NCBI RefSeq assembly: GCF_007066085.1 | Contig: NZ_CP041405.1 | Coordinates: 3,445,001-3,509,000 of the forward strand | Length of the DNA: 64,000 nt | Direction of reading: 5' to 3' | Origin: Paenibacillus thiaminolyticus | Lineage (GTDB): Bacteria > Bacillota > Bacilli > Paenibacillales > Paenibacillaceae | Part shown: positions 33,693-43,454 of the stretch, piece by piece | Layout: the number at the start of each line of letters is the position of its first letter | Numbering within the stretch: position 1 is the stretch's first letter | Made by a program: the position numbers and the translations under genes | The notes under the pieces: generated by a model | Told to the model about the DNA's origin: nothing | Databases searched by the model: none | What the model saw: only the letters and a program-made list of their open reading frames with translations

Positions 33693-35486
33693 TTACCCTT
33701 GCTGGCGATGCAAGAAATCGACGATAGCGCGGTACACCCGCATCTCGTTCTCTTTCTTCGAAAATCCATGCCCTTCATCATCCAGCACGATATACTCGAC
33801 ATCTCGGCCCTGCTGGCGGAGCTGCTCGACGATCTGGTCGGATTCCGCCTTGACGACCCGCGGATCGTTCGCCCCCTGGATGACCAGCATCGGGTTCGTC
33901 ATGCCGTCCAGATAGGTAATCGGGGAATCCTTGATGAAGCGCTCCTTATCGCGCTCCGGAGTGCCGACCCAAAGTTCCATCATCGGCTTCCAGTGGTCCG
34001 GAACCGAATGGTAGAAGGTGAACAGATTGCTGACGCCGAAGATATCGACCGCCGCCCGGAAATAATCCGCATGGCGTCCGGCCAGCAGCAGCGTCATATA
34101 GCCGCCGTAGCTGCCGCCTACGATGAACAGGCGCTCCTTCGACGAGATGCCCTGCTCGAACAGCCAATCCATCGCGGCCACGCAGTCGAGACGCGGGCCT
34201 TCGCCCCAGTCGCACTCGACCAGCTTCACGAACGAGCTGCCGTACCCGGTGCTGCCCCGGAAGTTCGGGGCGAAGATATGGTAGCCCTGCGCGAGGAAGT
34301 ACTGGAACATGCTGCGGAATTGCTTGCGTTCCGCCGCCTGCGGCCCGCCATGCGGCCAGAATATCGTATAGCCATTGGCCGCTTCTTCCTTCGCCCGGAA
34401 CAGCAGCGCCTCGATCTCCATCCCGTCGAAGGAGGAATAGGTAACGACTTCTGGCTCCACCATCTGCTCGGCCGTCAGTCCGGTCGGCATATTCCGGGTC
34501 AACTGCTTCCAGCCGCCGTCCGCTTGCTTGTAAATATTCGTCGGAGATGCGGCTCCGCGGGCGAGCAGGTAGACGGTTCCCGACTTGGCGACATGAATCT
34601 GGTCGACAAGCGCGTTCGGAAGCTCCATCGGCTCCAGCTCCCGACCATCCAGCGAGAACCGGTACAGGCGATCCTCAACGCCTTTTTCCGTGACGAAGTA
34701 GAGCGTCCGGCTGTCCTTGTGCCACTTAATCTCGATGATGCCTTCCTGAGGAATCCGGCACAGCTCGGAAAATTGGCGGCTCGGGATATGGTAGGAGGCC
34801 GCGTAGGCATAATCCGCCTTGTAATCCGTGGTGAAGACAATCGTGTCTTCATCCACAAAGATGGCGCGGCCGCTCCGATGAACTTCGCCCTCTTCGGCGG
34901 GTACCAGCGGACTATCGCCTTCTTCGGTGCGGACATAGAGCACCCGATAGGTATTGCTGTAGGAATGGCCGTAGACGAAGCGGCCCTCGCCCGGGCTGAC
35001 CGCCTCCAGATCCGTTGCCGCACCCTGTCCCTCAATCAGCAGCTCATCCTGCTTTGTCCGCAAATGATATACGCGGCTGTTCAAAAAATTCGGATTATTC
35101 CGGCTTGTGCAATAATATAATCTCTCCCCGTCATCGGACAGGTGGGCGAAATACATCTTGTCCTTCTCATCCGCCTCGAACAGCGGTAGCGGCTTGCCTC
35201 CGGCTGGCGGGAGCGCATAGATGTGATAGTTCTCGTCTCCGTCGCGATCGAAGCCGCACAGAATATGACGCTGCTCCGGGTCGATGGCAATGAAGCTGCT
35301 GACCTGATTGATATACGTCAGCGGATAAGGGAAAGCGGTCCCCTCCATCTCAATCGCCCACAGATTGTAATGGCCGTTCAGATTGCTGCTGAACACGATT
35401 CGGCTCTCATCCCGGCTGACCGCGAACTGGCGAATGACCGTCGTCTGGAAATACTGCTCTACATCAGGCTTCGGAAACTGTAGCAT
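33693..35486 (-). CDS. S9 family peptidase (prolyl oligopeptidase/acylaminoacyl-peptidase type)
   Basis: An approximately 597-aa serine peptidase. The N-terminal ~340 residues are a beta-propeller (repeats such as SRDESRIVFSSNLNGHYNLW). The C-terminal alpha/beta hydrolase carries the nucleophile in VGGSYGGYMTLL, the acid in IQGANDPRV and the His in DEGHGFSKKEN. No signal peptide, so cytoplasmic peptide turnover is likely. Start ATG 35486 (MLQFPKPDVEQYF) follows GGAGGAGGG; the open frame to 35531 has no support. Confidence 0.92.
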   Translation of the reverse strand: MLQFPKPDVEQYFQTTVIRQFAVSRDESRIVFSSNLNGHYNLWAIEMEGTAFPYPLTYINQVSSFIAIDPEQRHILCGFDRDGDENYHIYALPPAGGKPLPLFEADEKDKMYFAHLSDDGERLYYCTSRNNPNFLNSRVYHLRTKQDELLIEGQGAATDLEAVSPGEGRFVYGHSYSNTYRVLYVRTEEGDSPLVPAEEGEVHRSGRAIFVDEDTIVFTTDYKADYAYAASYHIPSRQFSELCRIPQEGIIEIKWHKDSRTLYFVTEKGVEDRLYRFSLDGRELEPMELPNALVDQIHVAKSGTVYLLARGAASPTNIYKQADGGWKQLTRNMPTGLTAEQMVEPEVVTYSSFDGMEIEALLFRAKEEAANGYTIFWPHGGPQAAERKQFRSMFQYFLAQGYHIFAPNFRGSTGYGSSFVKLVECDWGEGPRLDCVAAMDWLFEQGISSKERLFIVGGSYGGYMTLLLAGRHADYFRAAVDIFGVSNLFTFYHSVPDHWKPMMELWVGTPERDKERFIKDSPITYLDGMTNPMLVIQGANDPRVVKAESDQIVEQLRQQGRDVEYIVLDDEGHGFSKKENEMRVYRAIVDFLHRQQG

Positions 35487-35838
35487 TATATACCCTCCTC
35501 CTTGGTGCCAAACCGGGGGTTGGAGCCGCATAGCGTTCCAAAGTTTGGCATATGAATACGTCCATCATATCTCGACTTCCGTCCCCGTGTAAAGTGAGCC
35601 TTCTTATGGCGCAGGCCGCGCCAGGTCTTACAAATTCAAGCCGAATTTCCTGCTGCTGTTATGGGAGATGCGCCATGCTGCAGCGCTGCTCGTTCCGTTC
35701 GCGGGAACTCCGTTTATTTAACCGCTGTTCTACGAGGGGAATCAGGGCAGGGACAGCTTGAGCGCCGATGGAAGACGCAAAAAAGGCCGCTCCGCCAGCT
35801 CATGCCGAGCCGGGCGGGCAGCCCATTCCATGGTTGCT
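35487..35838. other. Intergenic region with a probable terminator for the leftward exported-protein gene
   Basis: Around 35778-35822, read leftward, a GC-rich imperfect stem (GCTGCCCGCC ... GGCGGAGCGGC) is followed by TTTTTTGCG. Nothing else is recognised. Confidence 0.45.
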
Positions 35839-36831
35839 TTATTCTGCTATGCCTTTTGCCGGCTGGATTGAAATCGCGGTGAACTTCCCTGAGGAAGATA
35901 TGATTCCGTATATCGACGGCTGGCCTTTCTTCGTGTATTCGAACATCATCGGGTAGTCCGGACTCCAGGACACGGAATATCCTTTCATATCGATTCCGAA
36001 AATTTTCTTGACGACGGGCGAAATGGCCGCAATCTTCTTCTCGTTGCTCATCTTCTTCGCCATTTTTTCCATTTGATCATAATCAATGGGCTTGTTGTCT
36101 AATACGGAGACGCTCCATATTTTCCCCGTCTTTGTCCCTACGACTACGGAAGCCTTCCCGTCACTGTCGTTGAACATCCAGACATCTGCATCCACAGCTT
36201 TGGTGCGGATGGCCTCCGTCAGCTTCGGAGCGGATACGCCCGCCGCTTTGGACATCTCTTTGAGCGCTTCCTGCGCCCGGGACAACGCCTTTTTATCCGC
36301 TTGGGCCGCCGGGTAGTCAATCCCCGCGAAGGCAACGGCGCCATTGCTGACCACTACGCTTGCATCATCGCTATGGATATAATAAGTGATGCTCTTTTCT
36401 GCTGCCCCTTTCGCTTTGTAGACATCGGTAAATTTGAATTTTTTCTTCCCGTCCAGCGCCGTGAGCGCCTTCTCCGCAGCTTGTCTCTCCTTGTTCGGCA
36501 CTTCCTTATAGGACATTGCCGCGCTTACATACAGGGAATTATCGATATCTTCGATAAGGAAGCTGGCAAAGTCGTATTCGTTCGCGCCTGTAAGATAAAT
36601 CATTTCATCCGTTTGATAAGCTTGGGTCAGTTCAATCTCTTTCCCTGCGAGCTTCTTCATTTCCTGCTGCACCCGCTGAAGGAGAGCAGCATCGATATCC
36701 TCCATATTCAGTTCGACGCTCTCTTCTTCCCAATCCCATTCCTCGGCCTGCGCATGCGCCGGAACAGCGCTTAAGAGCAATGCGGCCATCCACAGCGGCG
36801 CGATCCATTTGACCCATTTGGTCCATCTCAT
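35839..36831 (-). CDS. Exported protein of unknown function (possible YcdB/PepSY-like repeats)
   Basis: An approximately 330-aa secreted protein. A signal peptide ends near AVPAHAQAEE. Two similar alpha+beta units are suggested by repeated phrases (ERQAAEKALTALDGKKKFKF and YDQMEKMAKKMSNEKKIAAI), each followed by beta-rich stretches, reminiscent of YcdB/YcdC or PepSY-type domains, but I cannot assign it firmly. ATG 36831 has GGGGGAGA at better spacing than ATG 36837. Monocistronic. Confidence 0.75.
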   Translation of the reverse strand: MRWTKWVKWIAPLWMAALLLSAVPAHAQAEEWDWEEESVELNMEDIDAALLQRVQQEMKKLAGKEIELTQAYQTDEMIYLTGANEYDFASFLIEDIDNSLYVSAAMSYKEVPNKERQAAEKALTALDGKKKFKFTDVYKAKGAAEKSITYYIHSDDASVVVSNGAVAFAGIDYPAAQADKKALSRAQEALKEMSKAAGVSAPKLTEAIRTKAVDADVWMFNDSDGKASVVVGTKTGKIWSVSVLDNKPIDYDQMEKMAKKMSNEKKIAAISPVVKKIFGIDMKGYSVSWSPDYPMMFEYTKKGQPSIYGIISSSGKFTAISIQPAKGIAE

Positions 36832-36950
36832 CGTCATGTCTCCCCCTATGTATTATTAGACAAGGAACAGGGACGCCGTACGCCCCTGACCGCCCTCCTA
36901 ATTATACGAAGGAAATACAGGATCAGACAATGAAGAATTATCCATATAAA

Positions 36951-36990
36951 TAAAAGGGCCCGACGTAGTCAGTCAACGCCAGGCTCGGGC
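36951..36990 (-). terminator. Intrinsic terminator of the purine permease gene
   Basis: Read leftward, GCCCGA pairs with TCGGGC across a 21-nt loop and is followed by CCTTTTATTT. Confidence 0.65.
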
Positions 36991-37025
36991 GAGTTCCCCT
37001 AGTAAGTCCGTGCGCACAGGCTTCC

Positions 37026-38318
37026 TCAATGCGCCGGGAAAAATACCATCTGCAGCGCGAAAATGACGCCGAAGACATAAAGGATCGGGTGCACTTGCCG
37101 TCCTTTGCCGCTGAACAGCTTGATGAGCGGATAAGTAATAAACCCAATCGCGATTCCTGTCGCGATACTGGATGTCAGCGGCATGCTGATCATAATGGCG
37201 AATGCCGGGAATGCATCATCGAACTGCTTCCACTGGATGCGGGCCAACCCCTCCATCATGAAGCATCCGACAATGATCAGTACCGGAGCGGTAATGGCCG
37301 GCAGCGAGGAGATAGCCTCGATAACCGGCGAGAAGAAGAGCGACAGGAAGAACAGCCCGGCGACGACGGCCGAGGTCAAGCCGGTTCGACCCCCTGCGGC
37401 CACGCCTGCCGACGATTCCACATAGGCGCTGGACGGGGTCGTCCCCATCAGCGATCCTGCCGTCGTCGCCAAGGCATCGGCCAGCAAGGCCTGCTTCGCC
37501 CGCGGAAAAGAGTTGCCCTTCATCAGACCCGCCTGTTCCGCGACGCCGATCATCGTGCCGGTCGTATCGAAGATCGTCACCAGCAGGAAGGCGAAGACGA
37601 CCGTGTACAGCCCATGCGTGAAGACGCCTGAAATATCGATGTCGAACAAGACAGGGGCCGGCGGAAGCGCCACGACGCCCGTGAACTTCATCAAGCCCAT
37701 GAAGTAACCGATGACGGCGGTTAGTGCCATGCCGATAAATAAGGCGCCGTTCACCTTGCGGGCCATCAGAACCAGTGTGATGAACAGGCCTGCCAGCGTC
37801 AAAATCGTGACAGGCTGATGCAGGTCGCCAAAAGCGACCATCGTCGATTCGCTGGCCACCACAATGCCGGATGATTTCAAGCCGATAAAGGCGATGAATA
37901 ACCCGATGCCTGCCGTGATGCCGAACTTGAGCGGCGCCGGGATCGATTCAATCAACGTCTCGCGCAGCTTCGTAAAGGTCAGCAGCAGGAATAGAATTCC
38001 CGCCAGGAAGACCGTGCCGAAGACAGTCTGGTAGGTGACGCCCTGCGAAGCCACCACGGAGGTGAAGTACGCATTCATTCCCATGCCCGGCGCGACGGCG
38101 ATCGGATGGTTCGCCGCCAATGCCATGGTCAATGTTCCGATAATGGCGGAGATGACTGTCGCCGTGAACACCTGTTGGAACGGCACCCCTGCTCCTGACA
38201 AGATAGCCGGGTTGACCACGACAATATATACCATAGTCAAGAACGTGGTAAGGCCCGCTGTCATCTCGGTGCGGGCATTTGTGCCATGTTCTTTTAATTT
38301 GAACCACTTTTCTATCAT
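37026..38318 (-). CDS. NCS2-type purine permease, AzgA/PbuG family
   Basis: A 430-aa permease for hypoxanthine/guanine or adenine. Diagnostic for the AzgA-like branch: MTAGLTTFLTMVYIVVVNP at the N-terminus, APGMGMNAYFTSVV in helix 3, FVTIFDTTGTMIGVA-like VTIFDTTGTMIGVAEQAG and GTTPSSAYVESSAGVAAGGR. B. subtilis PbuG and PbuO belong here. Start ATG 38318 follows AAGGAGC. A strong promoter lies upstream but no purine riboswitch was found in its leader, unlike many pbuG genes. Confidence 0.92.
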   Translation of the reverse strand: MIEKWFKLKEHGTNARTEMTAGLTTFLTMVYIVVVNPAILSGAGVPFQQVFTATVISAIIGTLTMALAANHPIAVAPGMGMNAYFTSVVASQGVTYQTVFGTVFLAGILFLLLTFTKLRETLIESIPAPLKFGITAGIGLFIAFIGLKSSGIVVASESTMVAFGDLHQPVTILTLAGLFITLVLMARKVNGALFIGMALTAVIGYFMGLMKFTGVVALPPAPVLFDIDISGVFTHGLYTVVFAFLLVTIFDTTGTMIGVAEQAGLMKGNSFPRAKQALLADALATTAGSLMGTTPSSAYVESSAGVAAGGRTGLTSAVVAGLFFLSLFFSPVIEAISSLPAITAPVLIIVGCFMMEGLARIQWKQFDDAFPAFAIMISMPLTSSIATGIAIGFITYPLIKLFSGKGRQVHPILYVFGVIFALQMVFFPAH

Positions 38319-38362
38319 GAACTCTGCTCCTTCCTTGCCTTGCGCATCGCGCGCACTTTCGT

Positions 38363-38391
38363 ATCCTAGTCCAAAGCCGATATTTTGTCAA
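38363..38391 (-). promoter_or_regulatory. Sigma-A promoter of the purine permease
   Basis: Read leftward, perfect -35 TTGACA (38391-38386), 17-bp spacer, TAGGAT (38368-38363), about 45 bp before the start codon. GAAAGCGAACAAT at 38467-38479 resembles a PurR half-box but has no clear partner. Confidence 0.7.
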
Positions 38392-38511
38392 TGACATTGT
38401 CGATTCATTCGCCTTTTCGTCGAAAATTGCCCGGGAAATGCTATTTCGACTCTTTCCCCGGCCCCGAAAGCGAACAATGTGTCGATAGGTACGATTTTTT
38501 ACACTTGCCAG

Positions 38512-38546
38512 CTAGACTCGTCCTCTGTTGAAAGTGGTTAGTCTAG
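38512..38546. promoter_or_regulatory. Inverted repeat CTAGACT / AGTCTAG in the gap before the esterase genes
   Basis: Perfect 7-bp arms separated by 21 nt between the leftward purine permease and the rightward esterases. Possible operator or RNA hairpin. The rest of 38392-38853 is AT-rich and contains the esterase promoter, which I cannot place precisely. Confidence 0.35.
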
Positions 38547-38853
38547 TATTCCAAAACGAAACGGAAACCCATTCATTCCGTACTGTATACTATTGTGTTC
38601 TTTTGTCCCTATGGCCTCGTTCCCATCCTGGTCATTCGACCTCCAAGGTGCGCCGCTCACCCTCACAATCGCTCCGTTCATTACATAAATAAGGCGGCAG
38701 CATTCCTTCCGTTATAAGATGAATGCATCACATCGGAAGCAAATATGGTTCATTAGCAAATCATCGCAAACATGATTCAATAGCAACGCATCGGTCCCTG
38801 TGACCATGATTCATATGTATAAGTAAATATACTTTATAGGGAGAGATGATACT

Positions 38854-40281
38854 TTGAAGCCTCACATGACAAAATGGACCCGACGGTCCGTACAGCTTTT
38901 CGCAGCATCCCTCATTTCTGTAAGCGCCCTGTTCTCATGGGCACCTGCCGCACATGGAGAAGCCAACCCGGCTGCGGCCGCATCGGCGGCCACCGTCAGC
39001 GGCACGGCATCGACGGAATTCAGACAGCAGTGGGAAGAGTGGCTCCGTACGAACGCGTATGCGCTCGACACGATTCAACCTGCTCCGACGAAGGACGGTC
39101 AGGCTGCCGAGGGCAGCTTCGCCGACCTGGATATGCTGAAGCCGCTGCTGCTCGACAAGCGCATCGTCTATCTCGGCGAGAGCTCGCACGGAGTCGCTGA
39201 GTTCAACTCGGTCAAGACGCGGTTGATTCAATTTCTCCATCAGGAATTGGGCTTCAACGTCGTGGCCTTCGAATCACCGCTGGGCAATGCGGCAACCGCC
39301 TTCGGCAGCGTGAAGACGAAGACGCCGGAAGAGACTCTGAAGACCTCCATTTTCCCGCAATGGCGTTCGAAGGAGACGCTCCCGCTGTTCCAATACATGA
39401 AGGAAACTCAAGCTGCGGAGCAGCCGCTGCAATTGGCAGGCTTCGATATGCAGCCGATGGGGCCGATTCTGGCCGGGGATTGGATGAAGGATGAGGACCT
39501 TAATACCCGGTATGTGGAAGCCGAACGTTCGATGTGGAAGTGGATGAGCTCGGAAGATCTGGCAGCCTTTGCGAAAGAAAAGTCCAATTTGTTGAACTTA
39601 TACCGGGATATGAAAGCGAAGGTGGCCGAGCACGAGAAGGACTTGGTGAAGCTGTACCCGGACAACCCGCATCTGATTGCGATGATGAACCGCATGCTCG
39701 ACGATCGCATCCGCCTCGTCGACGAGTACATTGAGCTTAGTATCAAGGCGAATGTGACGGCGCAGGAAGGCGATTATTCCGGCATGATGAAGATGATGGA
39801 ATGGCGCGACCAAGCGATGGCAGACAATCTGCTCTGGATGGCGACCGAAATCTATCCGACGGAGAAGATTATCGTGTGGGGCCACAATACGCATATTAGC
39901 AAGGCGACTTCGCGGATGGAACAATCATTCATGCCAGAGGCGAGCTTCATGGGCGAATTGATGCAGAACACGATGTTCGGGCCGTACAGCTATGCGATCG
40001 GCCTGTATATGGGAAGCGGAACGAGCGCGGATAATCTGGGAGAGACCTTCGAGGTGCAGCCGGTTCCGGCCAATTCGATCGAGTCATTGATGAAGACCGC
40101 GAACCGTCCTTATACCTTTGTCGATCTGCGCTATGCGGAGAAGAGCCCAGGCAGCTCCTGGATGAGCGAGCCGCGCTCCGCCCTCTACTTCGGTATGGTG
40201 CCGGAAGTATTCGTGCCGCGGGAGCAGTATGACGGCATCTTGTACATTGATCAGGTAAAAGCACCGGCAGTTCTGCAATAA
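38854..40281 (+). CDS. Secreted erythromycin-esterase-family protein (copy 1)
   Basis: A 475-aa protein with a signal peptide (cleavage near APAAHGEA) and an erythromycin esterase/Bcr135-like fold. Family residues: IVYLGESSHGVAEFN (catalytic-type E and H), FNVVAFESPLGNAA, LAGFDMQPMG, MADNLLWMA and IIVWGHNTHISK. EreA/EreB hydrolyse macrolide lactones, but many family members have unknown substrates. An extracellular form is more distant from EreA/B, so resistance should not be assumed. TTG start at 38854 is supported by GGGAGAG; ATG 38866 is the alternative. Followed by a paralogue after 58 bp. Confidence 0.85.
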   Translation: MKPHMTKWTRRSVQLFAASLISVSALFSWAPAAHGEANPAAAASAATVSGTASTEFRQQWEEWLRTNAYALDTIQPAPTKDGQAAEGSFADLDMLKPLLLDKRIVYLGESSHGVAEFNSVKTRLIQFLHQELGFNVVAFESPLGNAATAFGSVKTKTPEETLKTSIFPQWRSKETLPLFQYMKETQAAEQPLQLAGFDMQPMGPILAGDWMKDEDLNTRYVEAERSMWKWMSSEDLAAFAKEKSNLLNLYRDMKAKVAEHEKDLVKLYPDNPHLIAMMNRMLDDRIRLVDEYIELSIKANVTAQEGDYSGMMKMMEWRDQAMADNLLWMATEIYPTEKIIVWGHNTHISKATSRMEQSFMPEASFMGELMQNTMFGPYSYAIGLYMGSGTSADNLGETFEVQPVPANSIESLMKTANRPYTFVDLRYAEKSPGSSWMSEPRSALYFGMVPEVFVPREQYDGILYIDQVKAPAVLQ

Positions 40282-40339
40282 TGGCCTTATCTATGAAATA
40301 GAGAGACAGATTACTTACGAAACCTAGGAGGATATGACC

Positions 40340-41806
40340 TTGAATATGACGTTATCGGATTGGACGCGCCGGGGAGCCGCAGTGCTCCTCGCCTCCGTTA
40401 TGGCCTGCGGCACGCTGCTCTCCTTCGGAGCGACAGCGCACGGGGAAGCCGCAGCGAATGACAAGCAAGGAGCGGGCAAGGCGGCAGTTCAGTCGTCTGC
40501 CGGGACGACGGCGGCCCTGGACCGGGCGCGCACGAGCACCGAAGCCCGGCAGGAGTGGAAGCAGTGGATGAAGGACAACGCCATCGCGCTCGATTCCATC
40601 CAGCCGGAGGCAGCCACGGATGCGCTAATTCCTGCCGAACGCTTCGCCGATCTGGACGGGCTGAAGCCGTTGCTGCAGGACAAGCGCATTGTCTACCTGG
40701 GCGAGAGCTCCCATGGCGCGGCGGAATACAATTCGGCCAAGACGCGGCTGATTCAATATTTGCACCAGGAGCTGGGCTTCAACGTCGTCGCGTTCGAGAC
40801 GAATCTCGGCAATGCCGCTTCCGCGTACGGCCATATTCGTACCCGAGAGCCGGTCGCCACGATGAAGGATTCGATCTTCGGCATCTGGCATGCGCAGGAG
40901 ACGGTGCCGCTTTTCCAATATATCAAGGATACGCACAACACGAAGACGCCGCTCGCGCTGGCCGGCTTCGACATGCAGCCGCAGGGTCCTCTGTTCACGG
41001 ATGAGTGGATGGGCGATGCCAAGCTGGCCAAGCAATTCCAGGATGCGGAGCAAGAGCTGGATGAGTGGGAACTGACCGAAGATGTAGAAGGTTACCGCAA
41101 GGCGAAGCCGAAGCTGCTGAAGGTGTACCAGCAAGTGCGGGCGCTGGTGCCGAAGCGCGCCGAGAAGCTGCAGCGGCAGTATCCGGACAATCCGCATATC
41201 GTCAAGCTGATGGAACGGGCCTTGGACAACCGGATTCAAGTCGTCGAGGAATATATGGAGATTTCGATTAACTCCACCGCATTCCTGAACGGGAAATCGA
41301 TGGACTACATGTCGATCATCCAATCCTCGGAGTACCGCGATCGGATGATGGCCGACAACCTGAGCTGGCTTGCGGCCCATGTCTATCCGAACGAGAAGAT
41401 TATCGTCTGGGCCCATAACGGCCATATCGCCAAAGCGTACTCGCAAGAGATGAATTCGCTGCCGCGCGTCCATATGGGCGAATTGATGCAGAAGACCGAA
41501 TTCAAGGATCAGAGCTACGCAATCGGCCTGTTTATGGGCGGCGGGCGCAATGCGCATGTCATCGGAGGTTCTTCCGACGTGCTTCCTCCGATGCCGCATT
41601 CGGTCGAGGAAGTGATGAAGAGAGCAGGGCATCCTTTCTCCTTTGTGGATATGCGCTATGCGAAGCACGTGCCGGGCAATTCGTGGATGACGCAGCCGAA
41701 CATCTCCTACTATGATGGCGTCATGCCAGTCAGCAGCATTCCGGCGGAGCAGTTCGACGGCATCCTGTTCATCGATCAAGTAAGCGAGCCGGATTATTTG
41801 AAGTAA
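40340..41806 (+). CDS. Secreted erythromycin-esterase-family protein (copy 2)
   Basis: Tandem paralogue of the preceding gene, about 488 aa, with the same layout: signal peptide (FGATAHGEA), IVYLGESSHGAAEYN, FNVVAFETNLGNAA, LAGFDMQPQG, MADNLSWLA and IIVWAHNGHIAK. TTG start at 40340 lies 8 nt after AGGAGG; the in-frame ATG at 40334 is too close to it. The pair probably arose by local duplication and is likely co-transcribed. Substrate unknown. Confidence 0.85.
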   Translation: MNMTLSDWTRRGAAVLLASVMACGTLLSFGATAHGEAAANDKQGAGKAAVQSSAGTTAALDRARTSTEARQEWKQWMKDNAIALDSIQPEAATDALIPAERFADLDGLKPLLQDKRIVYLGESSHGAAEYNSAKTRLIQYLHQELGFNVVAFETNLGNAASAYGHIRTREPVATMKDSIFGIWHAQETVPLFQYIKDTHNTKTPLALAGFDMQPQGPLFTDEWMGDAKLAKQFQDAEQELDEWELTEDVEGYRKAKPKLLKVYQQVRALVPKRAEKLQRQYPDNPHIVKLMERALDNRIQVVEEYMEISINSTAFLNGKSMDYMSIIQSSEYRDRMMADNLSWLAAHVYPNEKIIVWAHNGHIAKAYSQEMNSLPRVHMGELMQKTEFKDQSYAIGLFMGGGRNAHVIGGSSDVLPPMPHSVEEVMKRAGHPFSFVDMRYAKHVPGNSWMTQPNISYYDGVMPVSSIPAEQFDGILFIDQVSEPDYLK

Positions 41807-41820
41807 TCCGCGATCAGCAC

Positions 41821-41866
41821 AAGGCTGCGCCGCTCAAGCAGGCATTCTGCTTGGGCGCGCAGCCTT
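41821..41866. terminator. Strong hairpin terminator after the esterase pair
   Basis: AAGGCTGCGC / GCGCAGCCTT with an inner CAAGCAG / CTGCTTG stem, between convergent genes. Confidence 0.75.
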
Positions 41867-41879
41867 GTTCCCTTTCTAT

Positions 41880-42611
41880 TTACAGGTTGGTCAGGGTAGA
41901 GCCGCAGTATTCACAAGCTACGCTTGCTTGGGCCGGGACGGTGTTCTGGGCGCCGCAGCCCGGGCAGATCATCCTCCGCGGAGGCGAAGGCGTAGACTTG
42001 GCGCTCGCCGTCTCCTTGGCGGCAGCGGCGGTATAGGTATAGGCCGACCGCTTCGGGATAGGCTCCCGGCTGTACTTTTTCCATTCTTGATCGGTAGTCC
42101 GGCCCGGTTGCGCTGAGCCTGCCTTCCCTTCCCCGCTGAACCCGTTCGGTACCGGTGGAGCTTGATCCTCCTTACGGTTCAGCCTCGTGCCCGCCCAATA
42201 CATGAGACCGCCTGGGAGGCAAAACAGAATGAAAAAGATGGTCAGAATCTCCAGTTTATCTTTCTGTGTCGACCAGGATACGGCAAGGATCAGCCCAACC
42301 AACCCGAAAAAGATAAGAAATACCATGCCGATCACCCGTAATACATTGCCAAGTCGGAACCAGCGATTCAGGGATACCCCTTGACGATAGACTGATTGTG
42401 TGGGTCCTCCCTTTTTTCTTCTTCTCTCCCCCAGTTTGTATAGCAGTATGCCGGGAACGGTAAAGACAAAAAAGGAAAGGAGGAAAGTCTCCCACTTATA
42501 TTTTCCGTCAAATGAGGACCAGTTCACGAGGAGAGACAAAATAGCCAATGCTTGTAAAAAAAACAGAACACCACCAACTCCCCGCAAAATGGCGCCTGGA
42601 CGTGACCACAT
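41880..42611 (-). CDS. Membrane protein with C-terminal zinc ribbon
   Basis: A 243-aa protein of unknown function. Four hydrophobic helices (about residues 10-60 and 88-142) are followed by a polar linker and a C-terminal zinc ribbon (MICPGCGAQNT ... CEYCGSTL). Start ATG 42611 follows GGGAGGAA. It is third in a leftward series with a 4-helix membrane protein and an SPFH/zinc-ribbon protein. That layout recalls the ydjGHI genes of B. subtilis, which encode membrane and zinc-ribbon proteins working with PspA, though homology is not proven here. Confidence 0.75.
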   Translation of the reverse strand: MWSRPGAILRGVGGVLFFLQALAILSLLVNWSSFDGKYKWETFLLSFFVFTVPGILLYKLGERRRKKGGPTQSVYRQGVSLNRWFRLGNVLRVIGMVFLIFFGLVGLILAVSWSTQKDKLEILTIFFILFCLPGGLMYWAGTRLNRKEDQAPPVPNGFSGEGKAGSAQPGRTTDQEWKKYSREPIPKRSAYTYTAAAAKETASAKSTPSPPRRMICPGCGAQNTVPAQASVACEYCGSTLTNL

Positions 42612-42695
42612 TAAGGTTCCTCCCCTCTATCTATAGGAAATCGTCGAGCCGCAATGCGCAAGCCTCTGCATTTCCTCTGTCCGGTCTTATAATCA

Positions 42696-43442
42696 CTACT
42701 TCATCACCGTCATCCGCTCATTGCGGAGACGAAGGATCTTCGCAATATCCAGCATCAGCTGACGCAGCTCGTCCGAGGAATGCAGCGCCGGCCGTTCGCG
42801 AACGAATGAACGCACTCCACTGTCCAGCTGCCGCACCTTCTCCATCAGCTCGGCCTCTTCCAATACCAGGGCCGGATGCGATATCGGATCGCTGTACTTC
42901 AGCTGCTCCTCCAGGCTGTACAGCAATTCCCGCAATGTGTCGCGGTCCGCATGCTGGCAGCTGTCCAGCTCCATTCGCGCTCCGTGCAGGATGATATAGA
43001 GCTGCTTCATCGATTGGATTCGGATCTGCTCGTCCGCTTCCTGCCTGCGAATAAATATTTTGGCCATGCCGAGAAGCAAGCCGACGATCAGCATCGCTGC
43101 CAAGGTCAAGATATGAATGAATAAATAGATTTTGAACGGGATCTCGAAAATAAGCCAGAATAGCACGATATGCAGCAGTACAGCAGCATCATAAATGGTG
43201 ATGACCGCGGCCAGCGACATATAGGCCGGGACAGACGCCTTGAATTCGTGGCCGCTCTCTATCATTTGGAGCACGAATCCAAAGCTGATGACCTCCGCCA
43301 GCACGAGTACGCCTAACGACAGCCACCAGGAGGCGTCACGAGTATCGGTCTCACTGAACGAGAAGAACAGCGAGAGCGTCACGATAAGGATAATAGCGAA
43401 AATCGTCGTCGTAATCCCTTTGTATGAAGTAAGCTGTCTCAT
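42696..43442 (-). CDS. Four-helix membrane protein with cytoplasmic coiled coil
   Basis: A 248-aa protein with four hydrophobic segments in the first ~130 residues and a helical, charged C-terminus (residues ~130-248) likely to form a coiled coil. No family recognised. It starts 12 nt after the SPFH gene stop, so the two are almost certainly co-transcribed, suggesting a shared membrane complex. Confidence 0.75.
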   Translation of the reverse strand: MRQLTSYKGITTTIFAIILIVTLSLFFSFSETDTRDASWWLSLGVLVLAEVISFGFVLQMIESGHEFKASVPAYMSLAAVITIYDAAVLLHIVLFWLIFEIPFKIYLFIHILTLAAMLIVGLLLGMAKIFIRRQEADEQIRIQSMKQLYIILHGARMELDSCQHADRDTLRELLYSLEEQLKYSDPISHPALVLEEAELMEKVRQLDSGVRSFVRERPALHSSDELRQLMLDIAKILRLRNERMTVMK

Positions 43443-43454
43443 CCGTCATCCCCC

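Noticed and set aside
33669..35120. 483-aa open frame on the + strand
   Set aside because: Antisense shadow of the S9 peptidase.
38319..38853. Purine riboswitch expected upstream of the PbuG-like permease
   Set aside because: The conserved core (CTACC, P2/P3 loops) is absent on the relevant strand.
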